The notes beneath the pieces are model-generated. The model was not told the DNA's origin, ran no database searches, and saw only the letters and a list, made by a program, of their open reading frames with translations. From the NCBI GenBank assembly GCA_021647205.1, contig JAKIVD010000011.1, positions 1-64,000 of the forward strand: DNA of 64,000 bases. Reading direction: 5' to 3'. How positions within the stretch are numbered: the first letter of the stretch is position 1; every line of letters starts with the position of its first letter. Positions 1 through 7,969 of the stretch are shown in pieces. The position numbers and the translations under genes were made by a program. Origin of the DNA: Bacteroidales bacterium. GTDB lineage: Bacteria > Bacteroidota > Bacteroidia > Bacteroidales > F082.

Positions 1-243
1 AAAACCCTGGGTTCCTTCTTGGTAGTGGAGCTGATGCGCAACGGCCGAACACCGCAACAGGCCTGCCGCGAAGCCGTGGAGCGTATCGTGAAAAAAGTGC
101 CCGAAAACAAAATCCGCCAGGTGGGATTCATCGCCGTCAACAAACAAGGAGAAACCGGCGGCTTCAGCCTGCAACCCGGTTTCAACTACGCCCTGGCACA
201 AAAGGGTGAAAACAAAATGGTGGATTGCAATTCGTTTTATTGA
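1..243 (+). CDS. N4-(beta-N-acetylglucosaminyl)-L-asparaginase, C-terminal end (partial)
   Basis: The window opens inside this gene; about 80 C-terminal codons remain, stopping at TGA 241-243. The text VVELMRNGRTPQQACREAVE, then GFIAVNKQGETGGFSLQPGF, matches the beta-subunit end of the Ntn-hydrolase glycosylasparaginase/isoaspartyl peptidase family. These enzymes cut the GlcNAc-Asn bond left after N-glycoproteins are digested. The catalytic Thr lies upstream of the window, so activity cannot be judged. The next two intact + strand genes are a GH20 hexosaminidase and a GH92 mannosidase, which supports the glycosylasparaginase reading over a plain L-asparaginase. Assignment is by family resemblance and context. 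Confidence 0.75.
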   Translation, partial: KTLGSFLVVELMRNGRTPQQACREAVERIVKKVPENKIRQVGFIAVNKQGETGGFSLQPGFNYALAQKGENKMVDCNSFY

Positions 244-247
244 TTTT

Positions 248-280
248 AACTTTTCCAAAGTTTGAAACTTTGGAAAAGTT
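248..280. terminator. Perfect inverted repeat after the asparaginase gene
   Basis: AACTTTTCCAAAG at 248-260 is exactly mirrored by CTTTGGAAAAGTT at 268-280, and the 7-base loop TTTGAAA can pair further. It lies 5 bases after the asparaginase stop and just before the stop of the minus-strand HicB remnant, so it could end transcription from both sides. It is also the kind of palindrome dispersed in Bacteroidota intergenic DNA. There is no long T-run. Confidence 0.5.
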
Positions 281-281
281 A

Positions 282-431
282 TCAAATACCTCTCTCCTTC
301 AATTCTTCAATATAAAGTTCGATGGCTTCTCTGACCATTTCCAGGGCATGGTCCACATCATCGCCAAATGTTACGCGTCCCGGAAGAGATGGAACTTTCG
401 CGGTATATCTGCCGTAATTTTTTACCCCGGT
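282..431 (-). pseudogene. HicB-family antitoxin remnant
   Basis: The minus strand from 431 to 282 encodes VKNYGRYTAKVPSLPGRVTF, then GDDVDHALEMVREAIELYIE and ELKERGI before TGA. This is the hallmark HicB fold text (Y-x-A-x-V-P-x-LPG-x-x-TFGD, then an amphipathic helix ending IELYIEEL). The frame is closed by TAA at 432-434 and there is no start codon, so the first strand is lost. No HicA toxin was found beside it. It overlaps the upstream region of the GH20 gene. I read it as a decayed antitoxin half of a HicAB module. Confidence 0.7.
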
Positions 432-469
432 TTACTTCAAAATCTTTTATCTTGCAGGCAAAAAACCCC

Positions 470-2812
470 ATGAACCCCATCCGCTTGCTGTCCTTCGTTT
501 TCCTGGCGCTGGCCGCTGCCTGTTCTTCCGGGCACCGGGCCGTTTCCCCGCCGGCAGTCATTCCCCTGCCCGTCAAAACGCAAACTGCAGACGGTCTGTT
601 CCTGATTGACGAACACACCACACTTTCTTTTCCCGATGACGAAAAAGTCGTGGCGGTGGCAGATTATTTCAAAGCATGGATAAGGCAGCCCGCAGGCTAT
701 GAGCTGAAAAGAACAGAAGAGGGTGCAAACCACAACACCATTGTTTTTCAGCTTGCCGACATCGACTCCCTGGGAAGTGAAGGCTATCTGCTTGATGTTA
801 CGCCTGAAAAGATTACCCTCACGGCCAAGGGCAGCGCCGGACTTTTTTACGGTGTGCAAACGCTTTTACAGCTGCTGCCGCCTGAGGTCTATAGCTTCAA
901 GAAGGCGGAGGGAGTCAGCTGGGCCCTTCCATGCGTGCGTATTTTTGACAAGCCCCGTTTCGGCTGGCGCGGCATGCACCTGGATGTTTCGAGGCACTTC
1001 TTCCCGAAGGAATTCATCAAAACATACATTGACCTGATTGCCATGCACAAACTGAATGTGTTCCACTGGCACCTTGCCGACGACAACGGCTGGCGGATCG
1101 AGATCAAAAAGTACCCCAAACTCACGGAGATCAGCGCCTGGCGCGTGTATCGCGAAGATCAGCCGTGGCGTGAACGGACACCCCCCAAACCCGGTGAGAA
1201 AGCCACTTATGGTGGATGCTACACACAGGACGATATCCGCGAGATCGTGAAATATGCAGCCGACAGGCAGGTCATGGTGCTCCCCGAGATCGAGATGCCC
1301 GGCCACACCAGCGAAGTGTTTGCCGCTTATCCCCCGCTTTCCTGTTCCGGAAAGAAAACCTTTGTGCAAGCCGGCAGCTACTGGCCCAACGTAGATATTT
1401 TTTGTGCCGGTAACGACAGCGTGTTTGTCTTTCTGGAAGACGTACTGGATGAAGTGATGGAACTGTTCCCCGCTCCTTACATTCACATCGGCGGTGACGA
1501 AGCCGACAAAACCAACTGGAAAAAGTGCCCCAAATGCCAGCAGCGGATCAAAGATGAGCATTTGAAGAATGAAGAGGAACTGCAAAGCTGGTTTGTGCAG
1601 CGTATTGAAAAATACCTGAATGCCCATGGCAAAAAACTGATCGGCTGGGATGAGATCCTCGAAGGCGGCCTGGCGCCCGAAGCCACGGTCATGTCGTGGA
1701 GGGGCGAAGAAGGCGGCATCGAATCCGCCCGCCAGGGTCATGATGCCATCATGTGTCCCGTGGGATATTGTTATTTCGATTATTACCAGGCCGACCCGGA
1801 GTTTGAACCCGAAGCCATCGGCGGATTTACCACATTGAAAAAAGTTTACTCGTATGAGCCCGTACCCGAAGAGCTGAGCCCAGCAGAGGCAAAACACATC
1901 CTGGGCACCCAGGGCAATGTGTGGACCGAGTTCATCCCCACCCCGGAACATGCGGAATATATGGCGGTGCCCCGGATGACCGCCCTGGCCGAAGTGGCCT
2001 GGAGCCCGGCATCCGAACGTAACTGGGATGATTTCAGAAAACGCCTGAACACCCAATTCAAACGGTTCGACTACATGGGTGTGAATTATTCCAAAGGTTC
2101 CTGGAAAGTGGATATTCAGCCGCAATTGTCGAAAGACGGAAAACAGTTCACCATTGTGCTGGAAACCGAGCAAACGGGCTATCCGGTTTATTACACCCTG
2201 GATGGCTCCGACCCGGATACGGCTTCCCTGCTGTATGAAAAACCGATCGTGATTGACCAAACGGCCACCATCAAAGCCGGAATTTTTAAAGACGGAAAGC
2301 TGAAGGAACGCTATGCGGAGAAGTCGTTCTTATACCACAAAGCCCTGGGGAAGCCCGCGTGGCTGAAAATCCAGCCCAATCCCAGGTATGGTGGAAATGG
2401 CGCACAAACGCTGGTGGACGGTATGACGGGTTCGCGCAAACACAACGACGGCTACTGGCTGGGATTTAAAGGCGATGATCTGGATCTCACTGTGGATTTG
2501 AAACAGACGACTCTTGTTCACCGTGTGGCCGTCAACTTTTACCAGCGACAGGCTTCCTGGATTTTTCTGCCCGTGGAAGTGAAAATCGAAGTGCTGAACG
2601 ACCGCCGGGAAGTCGTGGCATCCAAAATCCTGAAGCCGCAGGCCAAACCCGATGCCGAAGGCACCCTCATCGAAACTTTTAGGGCGGTTTTTCAGGATGT
2701 GAAAGGCAGCGCCATCCGGATTACGGCAAAAAATATCGGCACCTGCCCGCCCTGGCACCGCGGCGCGGGACAACCAGCCTGGATGTTCGCCGACGAGGTG
2801 ATCGTAAACTGA
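470..2812 (+). CDS. Beta-N-acetylhexosaminidase, GH20, lipoprotein
   Basis: Exo-acting enzyme removing terminal GlcNAc/GalNAc, 780 aa. The start at 470 gives a lipoprotein signal (MNPIRLLSFVFLALAAAC) with Cys near residue 18; the frame is open to 368, but that would add a non-signal leader overlapping the HicB remnant. Domains: GH20 N-terminal alpha/beta domain to about residue 150; catalytic barrel from RGMHLDVSRHFFP; catalytic pair D343-E344 in HIGGDEADKTNW; WDEILEGG and MSWRGEEGG complete the active site; a short beta domain near 520-615 (PVYYTLDGSDP); a C-terminal discoidin-like module ending WHRGAGQPAWMFADE. The GH92 enzyme downstream has a closely similar end, which suggests a common sugar target. 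Confidence 0.93.
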   Translation: MNPIRLLSFVFLALAAACSSGHRAVSPPAVIPLPVKTQTADGLFLIDEHTTLSFPDDEKVVAVADYFKAWIRQPAGYELKRTEEGANHNTIVFQLADIDSLGSEGYLLDVTPEKITLTAKGSAGLFYGVQTLLQLLPPEVYSFKKAEGVSWALPCVRIFDKPRFGWRGMHLDVSRHFFPKEFIKTYIDLIAMHKLNVFHWHLADDNGWRIEIKKYPKLTEISAWRVYREDQPWRERTPPKPGEKATYGGCYTQDDIREIVKYAADRQVMVLPEIEMPGHTSEVFAAYPPLSCSGKKTFVQAGSYWPNVDIFCAGNDSVFVFLEDVLDEVMELFPAPYIHIGGDEADKTNWKKCPKCQQRIKDEHLKNEEELQSWFVQRIEKYLNAHGKKLIGWDEILEGGLAPEATVMSWRGEEGGIESARQGHDAIMCPVGYCYFDYYQADPEFEPEAIGGFTTLKKVYSYEPVPEELSPAEAKHILGTQGNVWTEFIPTPEHAEYMAVPRMTALAEVAWSPASERNWDDFRKRLNTQFKRFDYMGVNYSKGSWKVDIQPQLSKDGKQFTIVLETEQTGYPVYYTLDGSDPDTASLLYEKPIVIDQTATIKAGIFKDGKLKERYAEKSFLYHKALGKPAWLKIQPNPRYGGNGAQTLVDGMTGSRKHNDGYWLGFKGDDLDLTVDLKQTTLVHRVAVNFYQRQASWIFLPVEVKIEVLNDRREVVASKILKPQAKPDAEGTLIETFRAVFQDVKGSAIRITAKNIGTCPPWHRGAGQPAWMFADEVIVN

Positions 2813-3121
2813 GCCTCCTGACCTTTCAGGTGGAGTTGCGACCGGAACGCCCGCCTGAACGGAACGGGCAGGAAGTGAAAGGAGCAACCTCCTGAAAGGT
2901 CGAAGAAAAACCGGGCCTTTTTAGAACCACTTTTTCATTTCCACCTTTCAAATCCCGGCCGTACAGGTTTGCTACGACCTGAAAGCTGCATCCCCCACTG
3001 GTCGAAGTTTGTAACTTCTACCTCTTATCGCCCCGGTATTCGTCCTTGCCCTCCCCACCGCCAATTTTTTGTTACTTTACAAAAAAATTACCCGGTTTAT
3101 CCGGCTTTGAAGTCTGATGTC
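2813..3121. repeat. Intergenic palindromic repeat cluster
   Basis: The gap between the GH20 and GH92 genes holds no gene that I can see. GACCTTTCAGG near 2819-2829 is answered by CCTGAAAGGTC near 2892-2902, forming the arms of a long imperfect palindrome. A third copy of the motif, ACGACCTGAAAG, lies near 2974-2985. Such CCTGAAAGGTC palindromes are typical Bacteroidota dispersed intergenic elements. A weak promoter-like run (TACTTTAC) lies near 3073, about 45 bases before the GH92 start. Confidence 0.4.
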
Positions 3122-6061
3122 ATGAAGAAACTTTTTACTGCTTTCGTTCTGCTGATTCTGTTCAACGCCTGTTCAAGCCACAAGACGAACAAGCCGGTGG
3201 ATTTCGTCAATCCCTTCATCGGGACGGGCGGCCACGGCCACACTTATCCCGGTGCCACCGTTCCTTTCGGGATGGTGCAGCTTAGTCCCGATACCCGAAA
3301 AGACAGTTGGGACGGCTGCTCGGGTTATCATTATTCCGACAGTGTGGTCTTCGGCTTCAGCCACACCCACCTGAGCGGGACAGGCATCGGCGACTACGGC
3401 GATATCCGCCTGATGCCCCTGACGGGTGAACTGAAAACCGAACCCGGAACGTCCGAAAACCCCGACGCCGGCTATGCCTCCCGTTTCGACCACGGGCACG
3501 AAATGGCACAGCCCGGTTTCTACGCCGTCCGCTTGAGCGACTACAACATTTTCGTGGCACTGACGGCTACCGAAAGGGCCGGTTTTCACAAATACCTATT
3601 CCCCGCTGCCGACAGTGCCTTCATCCTCATCGACCTGAAAGAAAGCGTGGTAAGCGAAACCATCCTGGAATCGGAAGTGGAGGTGGTGAACGACAGCACC
3701 ATCAGGGGGTTTCGCCGCAGCCGCGGATGGGCAGCCGATCAGTACATTTATTTCCACGCCGTGTTCTCAAAGCCTTTCGACGACTGGGGGATTGTGGAAA
3801 ATACGCAGCGCAAAAACGGACTGTCCGCTGCCTCGGGAACCGACCTGAAAGCCTTCGTACGCTATGCCACCCAAAGCCGGGAACTGATTTTTGTAAAAGT
3901 GGGCATCTCCGCCGTGGATTACAAAGGCGCCGAAAACAATCTGCAGCACGAGATTCCCGGATGGAATTTTGCGGAAGTCAAAGCCCGGGCACGTGAAAAA
4001 TGGAACCGGGAACTGGGACGCATTCGCGTCGAAGGAGCTTCGGAAGCGCGGAAAACCGTCTTTTACACCGCCCTTTACCACAGCCTGCTGGCACCCAACA
4101 TCTACAGCGATGCCGACGGACGCTACCGCAAGCATCGCCGGCAGATTGCCCGTTCCGAAACGCCCCGTTACACGGTCTTCTCGCTCTGGGATACTTTCCG
4201 CGCCCTGCATCCCCTGTTCACCGTCATTCAGCGGGAGCGCACCGTCGAGCTCATCGAAACCATGCTGGATTTTTACACCATTGACGGCCTTTTGCCCGTG
4301 TGGGAACTGGCTGCCAACGAAACCGACTGCATGATCGGATACCATGCCGTACCCGTCATCGCGGATGCCTATGCCAAGGGCATCCGGGGTTTCGATGCAG
4401 CGCTGGCCCTGGAGGCCATGCAGGCTTCGGCCCAATCGGGACTCTTCGGCCTGGAATGGTACACTGCCAAAGGCTACATCCCCGCCGACAAAGCAGGCGA
4501 GTCGGTTTCCAAAACCCTGGAATACGCTTACGACGACTGGTGCATCGCCCGGATGGCGCAAATGCTGGAAAACGAAGAGGTGTACGACACCTTCATCCGG
4601 CGGGCGCAGTACTACAAAAACATTTTCGATAAAGAAAGCGGCTTTTTCAGGGGAAAAAGCAACGGCAGTTTCGTGGAGCCTTTCGATCCCGCTCAGGTGA
4701 ATTTCATGCTCACCGAAGCCAACACCTGGCAATACAATTTTTTCGTCCCCCAGGATGTGAACACCCACATCGACCTGCTGGGCGGCAACGAGGCATACAT
4801 CGCCAAACTCGACGAGCTGTTCTCCGCCTCGGGTCTTTCGGGAAGGAAGCAGTCCGACATCACCGGCCTCATCGGGCAGTACGCCCACGGCAACGAGCCC
4901 AGCCACCACATGGCTTACCTTTACAGTTTTGCCGGTGCGCCCTGGAAGACGCAGGAACTGGTGCACCGCATCACCAACGAGCTGTATTCGGCGCAGCCCG
5001 ACGGCCTCAGCGGCAACGAGGACTGCGGACAAATGTCGGCATGGTACGTGCTGAGTGCCATGGGTTTTTATCCCGTAACGCCGGGAAGCCCGAATTACAT
5101 CCTCGGTACACCGGCCTTCGAACAAGCGGAAATCCGCCTGGAGAACGGAAACACATTCCGCATCAAAGCGAACAATCTTTCGCCCGGGAACTTTTATGTG
5201 CAGTCGGTCAACTGGAAGGGCGAACCGTGGACAAAGTCCTACATCACCCACGACATGATCATGGAGGGCGGGGAGTTGGTGTTCGAGATGGGGCCTGCAC
5301 CCAACAAATCGTGGGGCAGTGCGCCCGGCGAGCGTCCCGTACAACGCATTGCCGGCCGGCTGATCACCCCGGTGCCTTACTTTCAGCCTGCCGTCCGTAC
5401 TTTCGAAACCGAACTGGAGATTTCCCTTTCCGATCTGGTGGAAGACGCCACACTTTACCTGAGCACCGATCCCGCCTATTTCGGCAAATACGTCCGTCCC
5501 CTGCGGTTCGACCGCAGCTCGAAGCTGTATGCCAAAGCCGTGTGGAATGGTCGGGAAAGCTTTGCGGAAACGGCAGAATATTACCGCATTCCCAAAGGCC
5601 GAAAAGTAAAACTGAAGCATCCTTACAGCAAACAATACACTGCCGGTGGCGACCTGGCGCTGGTGAACACCCTGCGCGGGGGCAGCGACTTCCGCACGGG
5701 CAACTGGCAGGGCTACCACGGTGTTGACCTGGATGCCGTCATCGACCTGGGAGAAAGCCGGTTTGTACTCAAGATCGGCGCCGGATTTTTGCAGGACCAG
5801 AATTCATGGATCTTCATGCCCGAGTGGGTACGCTTTGAAGTTTCAGCCGACGGGAAAACTTTTGCACCGGCCGGAAAGATCAGCAACAAGATTGACCCGC
5901 GTTACGAAGGCTCCGTGATCCGGGATTTTGTGGTTGACGGCGTTAACAAGAAGATCCGTTTTGTCCGCATTCTTGCCAAAAACAGGGGCCTTTGCCCTGC
6001 TTGGCACAAAGGTGCCGGCGAGCCTGCCTGGATTTTTGTGGATGAGCTTTGGGTGGAGTAA
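3122..6061 (+). CDS. GH92 alpha-mannosidase, lipoprotein
   Basis: Calcium-dependent exo-alpha-mannosidase family, 979 aa from the ATG at 3122. That start gives a lipoprotein signal (MKKLFTAFVLLILFNAC); upstream codons have no signal character. The mature part begins with the family opening VNPFIGTGGHGHTYPGATVP and has DGCSGYHYSD, SLWDTFRALHPL, PVIADAYAKG, and near residue 633 the hallmark NEDCGQMSAWYVLSAMGFYP, which carries acidic active-site residues. After about residue 820 an F5/8-type module follows, ending WHKGAGEPAWIFVDE, a near twin of the end of the GH20 protein. Probably acts on high-mannose N-glycans together with its neighbours (inference). Confidence 0.92.
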   Translation: MKKLFTAFVLLILFNACSSHKTNKPVDFVNPFIGTGGHGHTYPGATVPFGMVQLSPDTRKDSWDGCSGYHYSDSVVFGFSHTHLSGTGIGDYGDIRLMPLTGELKTEPGTSENPDAGYASRFDHGHEMAQPGFYAVRLSDYNIFVALTATERAGFHKYLFPAADSAFILIDLKESVVSETILESEVEVVNDSTIRGFRRSRGWAADQYIYFHAVFSKPFDDWGIVENTQRKNGLSAASGTDLKAFVRYATQSRELIFVKVGISAVDYKGAENNLQHEIPGWNFAEVKARAREKWNRELGRIRVEGASEARKTVFYTALYHSLLAPNIYSDADGRYRKHRRQIARSETPRYTVFSLWDTFRALHPLFTVIQRERTVELIETMLDFYTIDGLLPVWELAANETDCMIGYHAVPVIADAYAKGIRGFDAALALEAMQASAQSGLFGLEWYTAKGYIPADKAGESVSKTLEYAYDDWCIARMAQMLENEEVYDTFIRRAQYYKNIFDKESGFFRGKSNGSFVEPFDPAQVNFMLTEANTWQYNFFVPQDVNTHIDLLGGNEAYIAKLDELFSASGLSGRKQSDITGLIGQYAHGNEPSHHMAYLYSFAGAPWKTQELVHRITNELYSAQPDGLSGNEDCGQMSAWYVLSAMGFYPVTPGSPNYILGTPAFEQAEIRLENGNTFRIKANNLSPGNFYVQSVNWKGEPWTKSYITHDMIMEGGELVFEMGPAPNKSWGSAPGERPVQRIAGRLITPVPYFQPAVRTFETELEISLSDLVEDATLYLSTDPAYFGKYVRPLRFDRSSKLYAKAVWNGRESFAETAEYYRIPKGRKVKLKHPYSKQYTAGGDLALVNTLRGGSDFRTGNWQGYHGVDLDAVIDLGESRFVLKIGAGFLQDQNSWIFMPEWVRFEVSADGKTFAPAGKISNKIDPRYEGSVIRDFVVDGVNKKIRFVRILAKNRGLCPAWHKGAGEPAWIFVDELWVE

Positions 6062-6184
6062 AGGTCTGCACTGTGCGCACGAGAACAGTGAGTTATTTTT
6101 CATCCTGAGATTCCGGAATTGTTGTACAGTAAGCCTGTCGGAAAACCTGCCCCTGGCCATCGAAGCCCCTGAACCATACTGAAA

Positions 6185-6490
6185 GATTCTTACAGCAGGT
6201 TATGCCTCCCACGCAACAAGAACACTGGTTTCCTGTTTAGGCAATGTAATAGCGACGGCTCGGTGGACACTGATTTCGGGGATAACGGGCTTGTTGTTTC
6301 CTCACCCGGTCAGCTTACAATCAAAATGTTCGATCTCACCGGGAAACACCTCAAAACGTTTCGTGATGAAGCAAGTTTGCCCAAAGGGGAACATACAATT
6401 AGTTTTGATCTGGAAGGAATTGATGCAGGTCTTTACCTCCTTGAATTAAAAGCTGGTAGTTGCAGCCGTAAGCTAAAGCTGATAAAACAA
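6185..6490 (+). pseudogene. Orphan tail of a delta-60-repeat, T9SS-sorted protein
   Basis: Reading continuously through 6263, the frame gives CNSDGSVDTDFGDNG, which resembles one delta-60 repeat (DGSLDxxFGxxG), followed by a T9SS type A sorting domain: LTIKMFDLTGKHLKTF, then IDAGLYLLELKAG and SRKLKLIKQ. There is no start codon or signal peptide, and the frame runs past the expected end (KLIKQ) to a stop at 6620-6622, overlapping the minus-strand GH109 gene. Best explained as the last piece of a deleted T9SS cargo gene. Confidence 0.6.
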
Positions 6491-6604
6491 TGGGTTTCCC
6501 CTGGGAAAGAGACTTACGCAGGCGATAGTTTTTCGGCATGCCGGGAGCCTGCTCTTCTGCGCCCTGTTCCGGAAGGTTTTGTCCACCAGGTGAGCCTGAG
6601 TGAA

Positions 6605-7960
6605 CTACCAGGTCTCCTTTAGCCAGTTGTACGGCTTCCGTTTGATCCATTGTGCGCGGGTAAAATCAGGGAAATCCTGCACTTCGCCATTGTTGGCGAT
6701 GGATACTTCTGAAAGTGGTGTAATGGCACTCCAGGCAGCGGCATCGTAGGCGTCCAGCGGTGGTGCAATATTGCGTTTGGCCGATTCAACGAAAGCGTTG
6801 AGCACAAACCAGTCCATGCCGCCATGTCCGGCCCCTTCGGCATCATCACCAAATTTTTGCCAGAGCGGGTGGTCGTAATTCTTGAGCCACCCGCCGGCCT
6901 CATCCCAACGGTGGGGTTTGGAAACACCCTCAATGTAGATTCTGCTGCCATCCACTTCCCATAGGCCTTTGGTTCCCTGCACCCGGAATCCCAAAGAATA
7001 CGGCCGTGGCAAATTAGTGTCGTGGGTAACGATGATGGTTTCGCCATTGGCAGTATTGATGGTGGTGGTGACCACATCACCCAGTTTCCATTTCAGTTTG
7101 GCATTTTGATTGTCGGCGCCGCCTTTTTCGACAATATAATTATGCAACCCTCTTGATTTGGTGGCGTGTGAGGTAAGCGAAACAAAACGGTTTCCGCGGT
7201 TGATATCAGCATAAGCTGCAATTGGTCCCACGCCATGGGTAGGGTAGAGGTCGGCATTGCGTTTGAGGCTGTGGAGGGTGCGCCATTGTGCTTCGCTGGT
7301 GGCTTTGTCGCCAAACAGCACGCCACCGCCGTAGGGCTGCATGCCGTTGTTGAATTTCACTTCACGCAAATCGTGTTGGTAACCACAGCGGTAATGCACC
7401 AATTCGCCAAAAACACTTTGTTTCACCATATTTAAAACCGCCATCACATCGCGGCGGTAATTCACATTTTCGAGTATCATCATGTGGGTGCCCGTTTCCT
7501 CGTGGGTATTCACCAGGTCCCAGCACTCGGCCAAAGAAGTGGCAGCCGAAACCTCGGTTCCGGCATATTTCCCGGCTTTCATGGCATCAACAGTCATGGG
7601 GGTGTGCCACAACCAGGGAGTCGAAATAATGACGGCATCCACTTTATCGAGTTCCAGCAGATGACGGTAATCGTGATCATCGTTGCCAAACTCTTCTGCT
7701 TTGTGTTGTCCTGCTTTTGCAATATGCTGCTGGCAGATTTTTAAGCGCTCGGGGTCGATGTCGCAAATGGCAGTTATTTCCACATCATTTCGCCGCAAGG
7801 CATTGGTAAGGTGGTTTGTCCCCCTCAGGCCCACGCCGATAAATCCCAGTCGTAATTTTGAACCGGTTGTTCTTTTGCCGAAGGCGATGGATGGCGCCAC
7901 GGCCAGTCCTGCACCTGCAATGGTTGTTGTCTTGATAAAATCGCGTCTTTTAATTCCCAT
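6605..7960 (-). CDS. GH109-type Gfo/Idh/MocA glycosidase (alpha-N-acetylgalactosaminidase family)
   Basis: 451 aa. It starts MGIKRRDFIKTTTIAGAG, a twin-arginine (Tat) signal, so it is exported folded, as fits a bound NAD. Then comes the Rossmann motif LGFIGVGLRGTNH. The text NDDHDYRHLL, TPWLWHTPMTVDAMKAGKY, LENVNYRRDVMAVLNMV, GGYQHDL-like GYQHDLREV, DLYPTHGVGP and AGHGGMDWFV runs parallel to GH109 enzymes, which use an NAD-dependent elimination mechanism to release alpha-GalNAc. The 9-base gap after the upstream gene (stop at 7970) indicates one transcript. Substrate is inferred; many GH109-like proteins are untested. Confidence 0.85.
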   Translation of the reverse strand: MGIKRRDFIKTTTIAGAGLAVAPSIAFGKRTTGSKLRLGFIGVGLRGTNHLTNALRRNDVEITAICDIDPERLKICQQHIAKAGQHKAEEFGNDDHDYRHLLELDKVDAVIISTPWLWHTPMTVDAMKAGKYAGTEVSAATSLAECWDLVNTHEETGTHMMILENVNYRRDVMAVLNMVKQSVFGELVHYRCGYQHDLREVKFNNGMQPYGGGVLFGDKATSEAQWRTLHSLKRNADLYPTHGVGPIAAYADINRGNRFVSLTSHATKSRGLHNYIVEKGGADNQNAKLKWKLGDVVTTTINTANGETIIVTHDTNLPRPYSLGFRVQGTKGLWEVDGSRIYIEGVSKPHRWDEAGGWLKNYDHPLWQKFGDDAEGAGHGGMDWFVLNAFVESAKRNIAPPLDAYDAAAWSAITPLSEVSIANNGEVQDFPDFTRAQWIKRKPYNWLKETW

Positions 7961-7969
7961 GGTTTTTAT

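Noticed and set aside
368-469. Earlier start for the GH20 gene
   Set aside because: It would place a non-hydrophobic leader before a perfect lipoprotein signal and overlap the HicB remnant.
866-2260. 464-codon open frame antisense to the GH20 gene
   Set aside because: Same reason: mirror of a well-supported gene, no domain recognised.
3767-5719. 650-codon open frame antisense to the GH92 gene
   Set aside because: The + strand has clear GH92 text; the antisense frame gives His/Val/Gly-rich text without motifs, as expected from codon mirroring in GC-rich genes.
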